A stretch of DNA of 64,000 nt from Thalassotalea psychrophila (GTDB lineage: Bacteria; Pseudomonadota; Gammaproteobacteria; Enterobacterales; Alteromonadaceae): NCBI RefSeq assembly GCF_031583595.1, contig NZ_CP134145.1, positions 2,232,001-2,296,000 of the forward strand, in the 5' to 3' direction. The notes below the pieces were generated by a model that was not told the DNA's origin, made no database searches, and worked only from the letters and a program-made list of their open reading frames with translations. Position numbers and translations under genes: made by a program. Of this stretch, positions 56,491-64,000 are shown one piece after another. Numbering within the stretch: position 1 is the first letter of the stretch; every line of letters starts with the position of its first letter.

Positions 56491-57666
56491 ATGAATAATG
56501 CAAGAGTTGCCGGTGTTGGCATGACCAAGTTTTGTAAACCAGGTCAACAACAACCTTATCGAGTAATGGCAAGTTCAGCTATTAAAGACGCAGTTAAAGA
56601 TGCTGGTATCGAATTTAAGCAAGTTCAACAAGCATATGCCAGTTATGTTTACGGTGACAGTTGTTGTGGTCAACATGCTTTATACGATGTTGGTATGACA
56701 GGTATCCCATTAATAAACGTAAACAATAACTGTTCATCAGGTTCAACGGCACTGTTTCTAGCTCGTCAAGCGGTAGCCTCAGGTGCAGTTGATTGTGCTT
56801 TAGCCTTTGGTTTTGAAGAAATGCAGCCAGGCGCTCTTGGATCTCATTGGGACGATCGTGAATCTCCATTTGATAATGTATTAAAAAAATTAGATGAAGT
56901 AGCTGATTGTCATCAAGGACCACTTGCTCTTAAAATGTTTGGACAAGCCGGTACTGCCTATATTGACAAGTACGGTGCCAATCCAGACATCTTCGGTAAG
57001 GTATCGGTTAAAACTCGCTCTCATGCAGTGAACAACCCGTACTCATTATTTGCCAATGAAATGACTCTTGATGAAGTAATGTCAGCACCAACAATTTACC
57101 CACCGTACTTAACGCGCTTTATGGCGTGTCCACCAACTTGTGGTGCAGCAGCGGTAGTTGTTTGTTCAGCAGAGTTTGCTAAAAAACACAATATCAAAGC
57201 GAACGTTGAGATCATTGGTCAATCTATGATCACCGATATTGCTGATACATGGACCGATCCAATGAGAATTATTGGTAGTGACATGACTAAAGAAGCCGCT
57301 CGTCAAGTATATGAGCAAGCAGGTGTTGGGCCAGAAGAGGTTGATGTTGTTGAACTGCATGACTGTTTTACACCAAATGAAGTTATTACCTACGAAGGGT
57401 TAGACTTATGTGGTGAAGGTCAAGCTGAAAAGTTCATTAATGATAAGCAGAATACCTATGGCGGCCAAGTAGTGGTTAATCCATCAGGTGGATTAATGTC
57501 AAAAGGTCATCCTTTAGGTGCAACCGGTTTAGCTCAGTGTACTGAATTGGTATGGCATTTACGCGGTACAGCGGGTAAACGTCAAGTTGAAGGTGCAAAT
57601 ATTGCCCTACAACATAACCTAGGTTTAGGTGGCGCTGCAGTCGTTACTATGTACCGCGCTTTATAG
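56491..57666 (+). CDS. SCP-x-like thiolase (lipid-transfer-protein type acetyl-CoA acyltransferase)
   Basis: Thiolase of 391 aa that would cleave 3-ketoacyl-CoA. The nucleophile Cys is in NNNCSSGSTALF, the second-half motifs are VVELHDCFTPNEVI and GGLMSKGHPLGATG, and the last Cys of normal thiolases is replaced by the NLGLGGAAVV region, as in SCP-x thiolases acting on bulky or branched acyl-CoA such as sterol side chains. It follows the SDR by 26 bases with TTAGGA before its ATG. Confidence 0.9.
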   Translation: MNNARVAGVGMTKFCKPGQQQPYRVMASSAIKDAVKDAGIEFKQVQQAYASYVYGDSCCGQHALYDVGMTGIPLINVNNNCSSGSTALFLARQAVASGAVDCALAFGFEEMQPGALGSHWDDRESPFDNVLKKLDEVADCHQGPLALKMFGQAGTAYIDKYGANPDIFGKVSVKTRSHAVNNPYSLFANEMTLDEVMSAPTIYPPYLTRFMACPPTCGAAAVVVCSAEFAKKHNIKANVEIIGQSMITDIADTWTDPMRIIGSDMTKEAARQVYEQAGVGPEEVDVVELHDCFTPNEVITYEGLDLCGEGQAEKFINDKQNTYGGQVVVNPSGGLMSKGHPLGATGLAQCTELVWHLRGTAGKRQVEGANIALQHNLGLGGAAVVTMYRAL

Positions 57667-57684
57667 TGATACCAATTGGTATCA
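57667..57684. repeat. 18-bp palindrome
   Basis: TGATACCAATTGGTATCA is a perfect palindrome starting right after the thiolase stop. A related ATACCA...TGGTAT hairpin lies at 58599-58645. Elements with ACCAAT/ATTGGT ends are scattered between genes in Alteromonadales genomes as far as I recall. Confidence 0.6.
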
Positions 57685-57696
57685 ATGAATTACTTA

Positions 57697-57717
57697 TAGC
57701 GCGATTAAATCGCGCTA
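57697..57717. other. GC-rich hairpin between thiolase and hydratase genes
   Basis: TAGCGCGA (57697-57704) pairs with TCGCGCTA (57710-57717) around TTAAA, followed by GTTTTA. It may weaken transcription into the next gene or protect mRNA ends; a strong T-run is missing. Confidence 0.5.
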
Positions 57718-57732
57718 GTTTTAGGAAACATG

Positions 57733-58176
57733 ATGTTAGATAAAACAAAAATAGGCCATCAATTTGATAGCTTTAAGGTTGATGTTGAAAAAGGTCGATT
57801 AAAATTTTTCGCCAAATCAATTGGTGAAACTAATCCAATTTATATCGATGAAGAAGCGGCTATTGCTGCTGGTTACAAAGCTTTGCCAGCTCCGCCTACA
57901 TTCCCGTTCTCATTAGATATGGAAGGTCCAGAGCTGTTACCTGTAATAGGTTTACTAAATCTTGATATCGGTCGTGTATTACACGGCACGCAAGAGTTCA
58001 ATTATTTTGGCCAAATTCATGCCGGTGATACGATTACTGTCAGCTCAAAGTTAAAAAATATTTTTGACAAAAAAGGCGGCGCTCTTGAGTTTGTAGTTAT
58101 GGAGAATAGCTACACAAATCAAGACGGTGAGTTAATGGCGCAAGCAAGTGTAACACTTGTATACCGTAACGTTTAA
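57733..58176 (+). CDS. FAS1-like (MaoC N-terminal type) dehydratase
   Basis: Hot-dog-fold protein of 147 aa. The start region has two ATGs (57730 and 57733); AGGA is spaced better for the second. It begins LDKTKIGHQFDSFKVDVEKG, with FFAKSIGETNPIYIDEEAA and ALPAPPTFPF, typical of the MaoC_dehydrat_N family. These lack part of the active site and pair with a second MaoC protein to form an enoyl-CoA hydratase heterodimer, as for ChsH1/ChsH2 in steroid degradation. The next gene would be that partner. Confidence 0.85.
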   Translation: MLDKTKIGHQFDSFKVDVEKGRLKFFAKSIGETNPIYIDEEAAIAAGYKALPAPPTFPFSLDMEGPELLPVIGLLNLDIGRVLHGTQEFNYFGQIHAGDTITVSSKLKNIFDKKGGALEFVVMENSYTNQDGELMAQASVTLVYRNV

Positions 58177-58189
58177 GCAGGGGATTATC

Positions 58190-58591
58190 ATGACGAATAT
58201 TACTGTAGGTACTAAGTTACCTGAACTAACTTTACCACCAATTAGCCGTTTTACTCTTGCTTTATATGCAGGTGCTTCGGGCGATCATAACCCAATTCAT
58301 ATCGATAGCGATTTTGCCAAAAAAGCAGGTATGCCAGATGTATTTGCCCACGGTATGTTATCAATGGCGTATTTAGGTCGTTTATTGACTAACTGGCAAC
58401 CACAATCGCAACTGCGTAAGTTTAGTAACAAATTTGCTGCCATCACTCAATTAAAAGATGTTATCACCTGCTCTGGTGAGGTGGTTGAACTAATCACTCA
58501 TAATGATGAGCAATGTGCTCGTGTAGCAATTCAAGCGTGCAAGCAAGATGGCACACAATCTTTAATTGGCGAAGCGATAGTTGCTTTATAA
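58190..58591 (+). CDS. MaoC-family enoyl-CoA hydratase
   Basis: Hot-dog-fold hydratase of 133 aa from the ATG at 58190 (GGGGA upstream); the frame is open 33 bases further but that part is non-homologous. The catalytic Asp/His motif is visible in AGASGDHNPIHIDSDFAKKAG, followed by FAHGMLSMAYLGRLL. Together with the gene before it (13 bases away) it should form the hydratase step between the acyl-CoA dehydrogenase and the SDR. Confidence 0.88.
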   Translation: MTNITVGTKLPELTLPPISRFTLALYAGASGDHNPIHIDSDFAKKAGMPDVFAHGMLSMAYLGRLLTNWQPQSQLRKFSNKFAAITQLKDVITCSGEVVELITHNDEQCARVAIQACKQDGTQSLIGEAIVAL

Positions 58592-58598
58592 ATACTTA

Positions 58599-58645
58599 AT
58601 ACCATTCTGCATAAAGAATGACTATATCTTTATGCAGATTGGTAT
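58599..58645. repeat. 19-bp inverted repeat (REP-like element)
   Basis: ATACCATTCTGCATAAAGA (58599-58617) and TCTTTATGCAGATTGGTAT (58627-58645) pair with one mismatch around a 9-base loop. It lies between the hydratase and the acyl-CoA dehydrogenase, and shares the ATACCA/TGGTAT ends with the palindrome at 57667. Confidence 0.7.
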
Positions 58646-58713
58646 CATGCTGGTTTTACGTTCTCAGTTAATGCCAGCATTATCATTTTTCAGATTTAAA
58701 TATAGGATTAACA

Positions 58714-59856
58714 ATGAAACGTTATAATTTTGATGAAGATCACAATATGTTTAGGGACTCTTTTCGAGCATTTCTTCAACAAGAGGTTGTTCCTCATAGA
58801 GAAGAATGGCGCGAAGCCGGTATTGTCCCGCGCGAAGTCTACTTAAAAGCTGGCGAAATGGGCTTTTTGATCCCGCAAGCGCCAGAATCATTAGGTGGAT
58901 TAGCCATTGACGATTTTCGTTTTCAGCAAATTATTTCCGAAGAAATAGGCCTTTGTGGTGAAACCGGATTTATGCCGCAGTTACACAGCACTATCATTGC
59001 TCCATATATTATGAATCACGGCAGTGATTATCTAAAGGAAAAATACATTCCTAAAGCAATCACCGGTGAGTATATATTAGGCGTAGCGATGACCGAGCCT
59101 GATGCAGGATCTGATTTAGCTGGTATGCGCGCAACAGCTGTTGATAACGGTGACCATTATGTTCTTAATGGTAACAAAACCTACATTTCAAATGGTATTT
59201 GTGGCGATATTTTTGTTGTTGCAGCTCGTACAGAACCTACTGTTCCACATGCAATAAGCTTGTTTGTAGTTGAAGCGAACTGGGAAGGCTTTAAACGTGG
59301 TGCACACCTTAAAAAGATGGGAATGAAGTCACAAGATACGGCAGAATTGTTTTTTGATAACGTAAAAGTACCAAAAGAAAACCTTATTGGGGTTGAAGGC
59401 CAGGGCTTTAAGTACTTGATGGGCGGTTTAGCTGAAGAACGCCTAATTTGTGCGGTATGGAACGTTGGTACTGCTGAATACGCGTTTAAGCTAACCAAAG
59501 ATTTTGTTCAAGACAGAAAAGTATTTGGTAAGCCATTATCGGCTATGCAAAATACGCAATTTAAAATGGCAGAGTTACGTGCTCGTATTGATATGGCAAT
59601 CGCCTATACCGATACCCTGGTAGCAAATATCAATCGTGGTGATCATGACAGTGTTGGTGCGTCGCAGGCGAAATTGTTAACCAGTGAACTGTTATGTGAT
59701 GTTGCCGATGAAGGGGTGCAATTACATGGCGGTGCGGGCTATATGGATGAGTACCCAATTTCACAAGTTTTTGCCGATGCTCGTATTACACGAATTTTTG
59801 CTGGAACCTCTGAAATTATGAAATTGATCATTGCCAGAGCAATTTTTAGCGAATAA
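58714..59856 (+). CDS. Acyl-CoA dehydrogenase
   Basis: FAD-dependent dehydrogenase of 380 aa performing the first step of beta-oxidation. FAD and substrate motifs are AMTEPDAGSDLAGMRATA, TYISNG and the C-terminal QLHGGAGYMDEYPISQVFAD with IFAGTSEIMK. In most members a Glu precedes GT in that last motif as the catalytic base; here it is Ala, and a Glu in GLAEERLICA fits the helix-G base used by long-chain and isovaleryl-CoA dehydrogenases. TAGGAT lies before the ATG. The electron acceptor would be ETF, not encoded here. Confidence 0.92.
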   Translation: MKRYNFDEDHNMFRDSFRAFLQQEVVPHREEWREAGIVPREVYLKAGEMGFLIPQAPESLGGLAIDDFRFQQIISEEIGLCGETGFMPQLHSTIIAPYIMNHGSDYLKEKYIPKAITGEYILGVAMTEPDAGSDLAGMRATAVDNGDHYVLNGNKTYISNGICGDIFVVAARTEPTVPHAISLFVVEANWEGFKRGAHLKKMGMKSQDTAELFFDNVKVPKENLIGVEGQGFKYLMGGLAEERLICAVWNVGTAEYAFKLTKDFVQDRKVFGKPLSAMQNTQFKMAELRARIDMAIAYTDTLVANINRGDHDSVGASQAKLLTSELLCDVADEGVQLHGGAGYMDEYPISQVFADARITRIFAGTSEIMKLIIARAIFSE

Positions 59857-59880
59857 AAAAATTGTTCGAAACTAAAGTCC

Positions 59881-59945
59881 CGCCAACCAATAACGTAGTA
59901 GGCAAGGATTAACCTCGCAGCCCAGTTGACTCGGTTGGCGAGGTT
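59881..59945 (+). promoter_or_regulatory. Mutually exclusive hairpins, possible attenuator
   Basis: CGCCAACC (59881-59888) can pair with GGTTGGCG (59933-59940), while AACCTCGC (59911-59918) can pair with GCGAGGTT (59938-59945). The two right arms overlap, so only one stem can form. The second ends in TTTT. The element lies between the dehydrogenase and the nitroreductase gene. Confidence 0.35.
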
Positions 59946-59979
59946 TTAAACTCGCAGCTTTAAAATTAGAGAGAAAAAC

Positions 59980-60651
59980 ATGCCATCTACCGTTCTTAAA
60001 CAACTGTTGAAGCAACGCCATTCTGTGCGTGGTTTTCTGAACAAAGAAGTTACGCCAGAGCTCTTAGAAGAAATTTTTACCCTTGCCCAGCACGCTGTAT
60101 CTAATTGTAATACTCAACCATGGAAAACGTTCGTTGCTTCAGCAAATGTTAAAGACAATTTAAAACGAAACTTAGTCAATACAGTGATGACTAATACAAA
60201 ACCAGAAAGTGATTTTCAGTATTATTCAGACTTTAAAGGCGAGCATCAAGTCAGGCAAATAGAGTGTGCTAAAGCACTTTATCATGCCATGGGGGTTGAA
60301 CGTGGGAATAAAGCCGAACGTAAACAAGCATTACTGAGAAATTATGAGTTTTTTGGCGCGCCACATGTTGCGATTATTTGTATGCCAACATCATTTGAAA
60401 TTAACAACGCTTTAGATATTGGCATCTATCTACAGTCACTCATGTTAATCATGGAATCCTTCGGTATTGGTAGTTGTGCTCAGGGAGCACTAAGTTTTTA
60501 TCCTCAAATAATTAAAGATACGTTAAACATCCCTGAATCTATGGGTGTTTTGGTCGGCCTGTCGTTTGGTTATGAAGATAAAAGCCAACTTGCTAACAAT
60601 GCTCGAACAAGTAGGGCGATGCTATCAGACAGCGTTACGTTCTTATCTTGA
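59980..60651 (+). CDS. Nitroreductase-family flavoprotein
   Basis: FMN-dependent oxidoreductase of 223 aa. The N-terminal RHSVRGFLNKEV and the flavin-contact SNCNTQPWKTFV are typical, as is the C-terminal GSCAQGALSFYPQII and LVGLSFGYED. These enzymes reduce nitro groups, quinones or enones with NAD(P)H. Placement among acyl-CoA genes suggests an enoate- or enone-like step of the same pathway, but this is an inference. GAGAGAAAAAC precedes the ATG. Confidence 0.85.
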   Translation: MPSTVLKQLLKQRHSVRGFLNKEVTPELLEEIFTLAQHAVSNCNTQPWKTFVASANVKDNLKRNLVNTVMTNTKPESDFQYYSDFKGEHQVRQIECAKALYHAMGVERGNKAERKQALLRNYEFFGAPHVAIICMPTSFEINNALDIGIYLQSLMLIMESFGIGSCAQGALSFYPQIIKDTLNIPESMGVLVGLSFGYEDKSQLANNARTSRAMLSDSVTFLS

Positions 60652-60787
60652 TAGAGTGAATTTGTTGATTTTTAAGTGTCTTATTGTCATTGCTGAACGC
60701 CCTTTAACGCTGCAAAATTAACACTTTATTAAATAGTCTGACAAAGCGGTTAGTCGATTGTAGGGCTTTCAACTTAAGGTTATTGCA

Positions 60788-61693
60788 TTGAGTGTTCAAA
60801 ATTTTTTATTAAAAAAGTATTTAAAAGTCATGTATAAACCTCGGTTTAATGGCGATTTAAAGCTAGAACAGGCAAGAAAAGAGCTTGATAGCGTAATCAA
60901 TACCTTTATGCCATCTCCGTGTCGTTCTCTTGTACTTGAGCAACAAGTCATAAATGGCGTGCCTTGTGAAGTCATATATCCAGAGCAAAGTAAGCCAAAG
61001 GGCATTCTTCTTTATATTCATGGTGGTTGTTTTTCATTGGGCTCGCCATTAAGTCACCGCGGTGTAACGTGTGAGTTGGCTAAAATATTATCATTGACCG
61101 TTGTAGTACCTGATTTTCGCCTTGCCCCTGAACACCCATATCCGGCAGCTCAAAATGACGTGCAATCAGTATATGAATATTTACTGACAACAGTAGAAGC
61201 AGATAATGGCCTTTATATTGCCGGCGATCAATCTGGAGCAGGGATGGCAATACAGCTTGCTATTACTTTGCGAGATCAAAACAAAGCCCAGCCACAGGCA
61301 GTTATTGGTTTGTCAGGTTTATACGATCTTACCCTTTCATCAAATTCTATGTTTACCTTAAAAGACATAGACTGTTGTAATACATCGGCGGTATTCGAAC
61401 GCGGTATTGGATACTACTTACCTGAAAGTATCGAAGCATCTTCACCAGAAGTATCACCGCTGTTAGCAGATTTATCCTCATTACCACCTGTGCTACTGCA
61501 AGTGTCTGACAGCGAAATGCTACTCGATGACTCGATCAGGCTGAGTGAGTCGATAGCTGAAGCGGGCGGAATGGCTACATTGGATGTTTGGCAAGACGTA
61601 CCAAGTTGTTGGCATATTGCCGCGGTTGGTTTGCCCGAAGGGCGGACCGCAATTAAACGCATTGGCCAATTTATAAAAGCAATAAACGTTTAA
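60788..61693 (+). CDS. HSL-type alpha/beta hydrolase with a degenerate nucleophile elbow
   Basis: Protein of 301 aa from the hormone-sensitive-lipase branch. The oxyanion motif reads HGGCFSLG (HGGG in active members). Where GDSAGG is expected it has GDQSGAG, with Gln148 at the nucleophile position and a Ser next to it. The acid (SDSEMLLDD) and His (CWHIAA) remain. Catalysis may be lost or altered. The start is a TTG at 60788 with AAGG nine bases upstream. It resembles its neighbour at 61790, a probably active paralogue. Confidence 0.8.
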   Translation: MSVQNFLLKKYLKVMYKPRFNGDLKLEQARKELDSVINTFMPSPCRSLVLEQQVINGVPCEVIYPEQSKPKGILLYIHGGCFSLGSPLSHRGVTCELAKILSLTVVVPDFRLAPEHPYPAAQNDVQSVYEYLLTTVEADNGLYIAGDQSGAGMAIQLAITLRDQNKAQPQAVIGLSGLYDLTLSSNSMFTLKDIDCCNTSAVFERGIGYYLPESIEASSPEVSPLLADLSSLPPVLLQVSDSEMLLDDSIRLSESIAEAGGMATLDVWQDVPSCWHIAAVGLPEGRTAIKRIGQFIKAINV

Positions 61694-61789
61694 GAACATC
61701 GACACAATTCATTATAAAACCGCCAGAAAAATCTGCTAGACGTTTAAACATAGCAAATTAGCGGCTTAACATTAGAGGGAAATGGACTA

Positions 61790-62782
61790 ATGGAAAAAGT
61801 AATTGAGGATTATCCTTTGTCATCACAGGTTTATGTGAACGATGAGGTGAGTTGGCAGGCGCGACGAACCAATGATTTAATGCGTTGCTTTGTTAAGCGA
61901 CACATGAATAAACCATTTAATATCGATCAATTTAGACAATTTGCCAGCAAAGTAGACTTTGTAAGTGGCAGAAGCGTTACTGATATGCAAATAGCTGAGG
62001 TTGATGCTAATGGCGTTTCCGCTCAGTGGTTAACTACAACAACAAAACTACAACCACAAAGGGTAATTCTATATTTTCATGGCGGTGGCTTTTGTATACA
62101 TATGCCAAAAACTTATAACGCTTTAGTTGCCCAATTATGTCGTAAACTCAATGCTAATGCTTTAGTTCCTGATTACCGCCTTGCTCCAGAACATCCATTT
62201 CCAGCTGGCGTGAATGATTGTTATCAAAGTTACTGCTGGTTATTACAACAAGGCTACAAGGCAGAAAATATTATTATTGCCGGTGACTCAGCCGGTGGTT
62301 GTTTAACCTTGACTACACTACAAAAAATTCGAGATGCCGGGAAAAGGAAACCTGCAGCGGCTGTGTTGTTATCTCCTGGTACCAATTGCTCTATTGAAGA
62401 TCTCATGGCGCTGGAGCCGAACTTAGAGTCAGTCGATCCTATGTTGAACAAGCAATCTCTGGCAGCCATGATTAATTTATATTTACCAAATGAGATTAAT
62501 CAGAAAGATCCTTTGATCTCGCCACTATATGCCGACTATAACGGATTTCCACCACTACAATGCCATGTGGGAAGTAACGAGTTGATTTTTAACCATTCAG
62601 CAAGTGCGATGAAAAAAGCAGTGGATGCAGGTGTTGAAGCACGATTACATATTTGGAAAGACATGCCTCATGTGCATCCATTATTTTCTTGGTTGCCCGA
62701 AAGCAAGCAAGCGATAGATATGATGGTTGAATTTATGGCTAAACATTTGCCTGATAATAACGATGAAATCGCCAACCAATAA
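61790..62782 (+). CDS. HSL-type alpha/beta hydrolase (esterase)
   Basis: Esterase or lipase of 330 aa with no signal peptide. All HSL-family motifs are intact: HGGGFCIHMP (oxyanion hole), the GDSAGG nucleophile elbow, the acid in a CHVGSNELIFNHSASAMK segment and the His in KDMPHVHPLFSW. It follows the degenerate paralogue by 96 bases with GAGGG upstream of the ATG. Probably hydrolyses an ester substrate that feeds the upstream beta-oxidation genes; the substrate is unknown. Confidence 0.88.
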   Translation: MEKVIEDYPLSSQVYVNDEVSWQARRTNDLMRCFVKRHMNKPFNIDQFRQFASKVDFVSGRSVTDMQIAEVDANGVSAQWLTTTTKLQPQRVILYFHGGGFCIHMPKTYNALVAQLCRKLNANALVPDYRLAPEHPFPAGVNDCYQSYCWLLQQGYKAENIIIAGDSAGGCLTLTTLQKIRDAGKRKPAAAVLLSPGTNCSIEDLMALEPNLESVDPMLNKQSLAAMINLYLPNEINQKDPLISPLYADYNGFPPLQCHVGSNELIFNHSASAMKKAVDAGVEARLHIWKDMPHVHPLFSWLPESKQAIDMMVEFMAKHLPDNNDEIANQ

Positions 62783-62972
62783 TAAAGTCACACAAAAATT
62801 ATCAACATATTATTGACACTTATCAAGTTGAAATTGAACAAGTACTGCTATAATCAAACTAGCTAAATGGATAGCAATAAAATTAATTTTAAGTTGTTGA
62901 ATGATGAAAATAAATAATGTTTAATTATAGAATAAAAGGTTCACTATTGTTCACTATTTTATGGGATTTTAA

Positions 62973-64000
62973 ATGTTAACAAGCAATACAATTCCACCAA
63001 AACTTGGTGCTGACACAATAGTTCGAAAACGAATTCTTGATCGGATCAATAATCTACCTTCTCATTGTAAAGTTGTCGTTCTGCAAGCGCCTGCAGGGTA
63101 TGGTAAAACCACTGTTATGCGGCAATACTTTCAGCAACTTAAAGATCAGCAAGAAAATATTGCCTGGCTTACTCTTAGTGAAACTGACAACGATTTAACG
63201 CCTTATTTGCGTAGCCTTTCTCGGTTAGTTAGCCGAGGCCTTGATGACACTTTTGAAGTACCTGAACATTGTGAATCACCATTTCACTGGTTACAGGACG
63301 TCATAGCAAAAGTGCCGAAGCCATTTTATGTTTTTCTCGATGAATTTGAAGTGCTTAATGAACCGGGAGTGATTGAATTTATCAATCGCGGCTTTAAATT
63401 AGTCCCCGCTGATTGTAAAACAATTATCAGTTGTAGGGGCATGCCTGACTTTTCTTTGAGTAGAATGCTGCTCAGTGGCGAAGCTGTAGTATTTAAACAA
63501 GAGGATTTATGCTTTCAAGAAGATGAAGCACAGTGTTTTGTCGACAATAGACTTACGGATGATACCCAACAAGACGTTAAAACGGCCTTTATTTCAGCCA
63601 CTCAACGATGGCCCGCAGCCATGCAGCTGGGCTTCCTTGCGTTTGGTGACTCAAATGTAAATGCCGATAATATCCCTAAACTGCTATTAAACGACCCTTT
63701 GGTATCTGATTATGTTGTGCAAAATGTTCTTTCAACATTACCTGTCGAGCATTCTGACTTTTTACTTACCAGCTGTTGTCTAAATAAATTTGACGTGAGA
63801 ATGTGTAATGCTGTAATTGGCATTGAAAACAGTCAGGAAATACTTCAAGAAATTCTCGCCAAAGGCGTGTTTTTACAACCTATAGATTATCAGCGACAGT
63901 GGTATTCATATCACAAACTATTTGCTGAATTACTACGCCGTGAACTGCAATTAAGCCGTCCAGGATATTATCAGCAAGTTTGTAAAAAAGCGGCAGAATG
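62973..64000 (+). CDS. MalT-like LuxR-family regulator, C-terminus cut by window edge
   Basis: Large ATP-dependent activator of the MalT/LAL class. About 342 residues are present from the ATG at 62973 (GGGA upstream), running off the right edge. It starts MLTSNTIPPKLGADTIVRKR, with Walker A APAGYGKTT and a Walker B-like FYVFLDEFE. The helix-turn-helix would lie beyond the window. Such proteins bind an inducer and activate catabolic genes; it may control the upstream esterase or the following genes. Confidence 0.85.
   Translation, partial: MLTSNTIPPKLGADTIVRKRILDRINNLPSHCKVVVLQAPAGYGKTTVMRQYFQQLKDQQENIAWLTLSETDNDLTPYLRSLSRLVSRGLDDTFEVPEHCESPFHWLQDVIAKVPKPFYVFLDEFEVLNEPGVIEFINRGFKLVPADCKTIISCRGMPDFSLSRMLLSGEAVVFKQEDLCFQEDEAQCFVDNRLTDDTQQDVKTAFISATQRWPAAMQLGFLAFGDSNVNADNIPKLLLNDPLVSDYVVQNVLSTLPVEHSDFLLTSCCLNKFDVRMCNAVIGIENSQEILQEILAKGVFLQPIDYQRQWYSYHKLFAELLRRELQLSRPGYYQQVCKKAAE

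Overview
The window is ordinary chromosomal DNA of an AT-rich marine gammaproteobacterium. The gene content and synteny (ttcA-uspE-fnr next to the cco genes, a full MoxR/Bat operon, paired RND pumps, sulfatases, beta-oxidation genes) point to Alteromonadales, most likely a Colwellia/Thalassotalea relative. That placement is an inference from recalled protein families, not from a search. I see no rRNA, tRNA, insertion sequence, prophage or CRISPR array. Several genes use TTG starts behind a good Shine-Dalgarno sequence.

Region 1 (1-11.9 kb) is a respiratory and redox block: an NCS2 purine permease (cut by the left edge), ttcA, uspE, fnr, a SafE/DsbD_2-like membrane protein, ccoS, ccoI, ccoH and the cbb3 oxidase operon ccoNOQP. 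ccoQ (59 aa) is too short for a usual ORF cutoff but is clear. FNR-type boxes precede uspE (two in tandem) and ccoN, so the regulator and its targets sit together. ccoG is missing from its usual place. A small anchored protein is divergent from ccoN.

Region 2 (11.9-19.3 kb) holds single genes: a LysE exporter, a tiny minus-strand transcription unit facing a hairpin-led 82-aa ORF, an endonuclease/exonuclease/phosphatase protein, an HU protein, an alpha/beta hydrolase, a phasin with a long histone-H1-like tail, a K+-channel-like protein and GltS.

Region 3 (19.3-36 kb) is an envelope transport block. Two paralogous RND permease/adaptor pairs flank a LetA-LetB type lipid transport system: LetA is split into two half-proteins, and LetB has eight MCE domains alternating between two subtypes. 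A FadL-like outer-membrane channel and a second predicted outer-membrane protein follow.

Region 4 (36.6-44.2 kb) is a LysR regulator and a complete moxR-DUF58-DUF4381-batABCD operon.

Region 5 (44.4-54 kb) carries an octaheme cytochrome with TPRs, a formylglycine-generating-enzyme-like protein that lacks the catalytic cysteines, a PafA-like phosphatase, two closely related sulfatases with a CTAGR active-site motif, and an outer-membrane protein.

Region 6 (54.2-64 kb) is a catabolic cluster: an AraC regulator, then SDR, SCP-x-like thiolase, two MaoC-type hydratases, an acyl-CoA dehydrogenase, a nitroreductase, two hormone-sensitive-lipase-type esterases (one with the nucleophile serine replaced) and a MalT-like LuxR regulator cut by the right edge. 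Regions 5 and 6 could together strip sulfate and ester groups from a lipid-like compound and oxidise the acyl chain. This is the most speculative and most interesting reading of the window.
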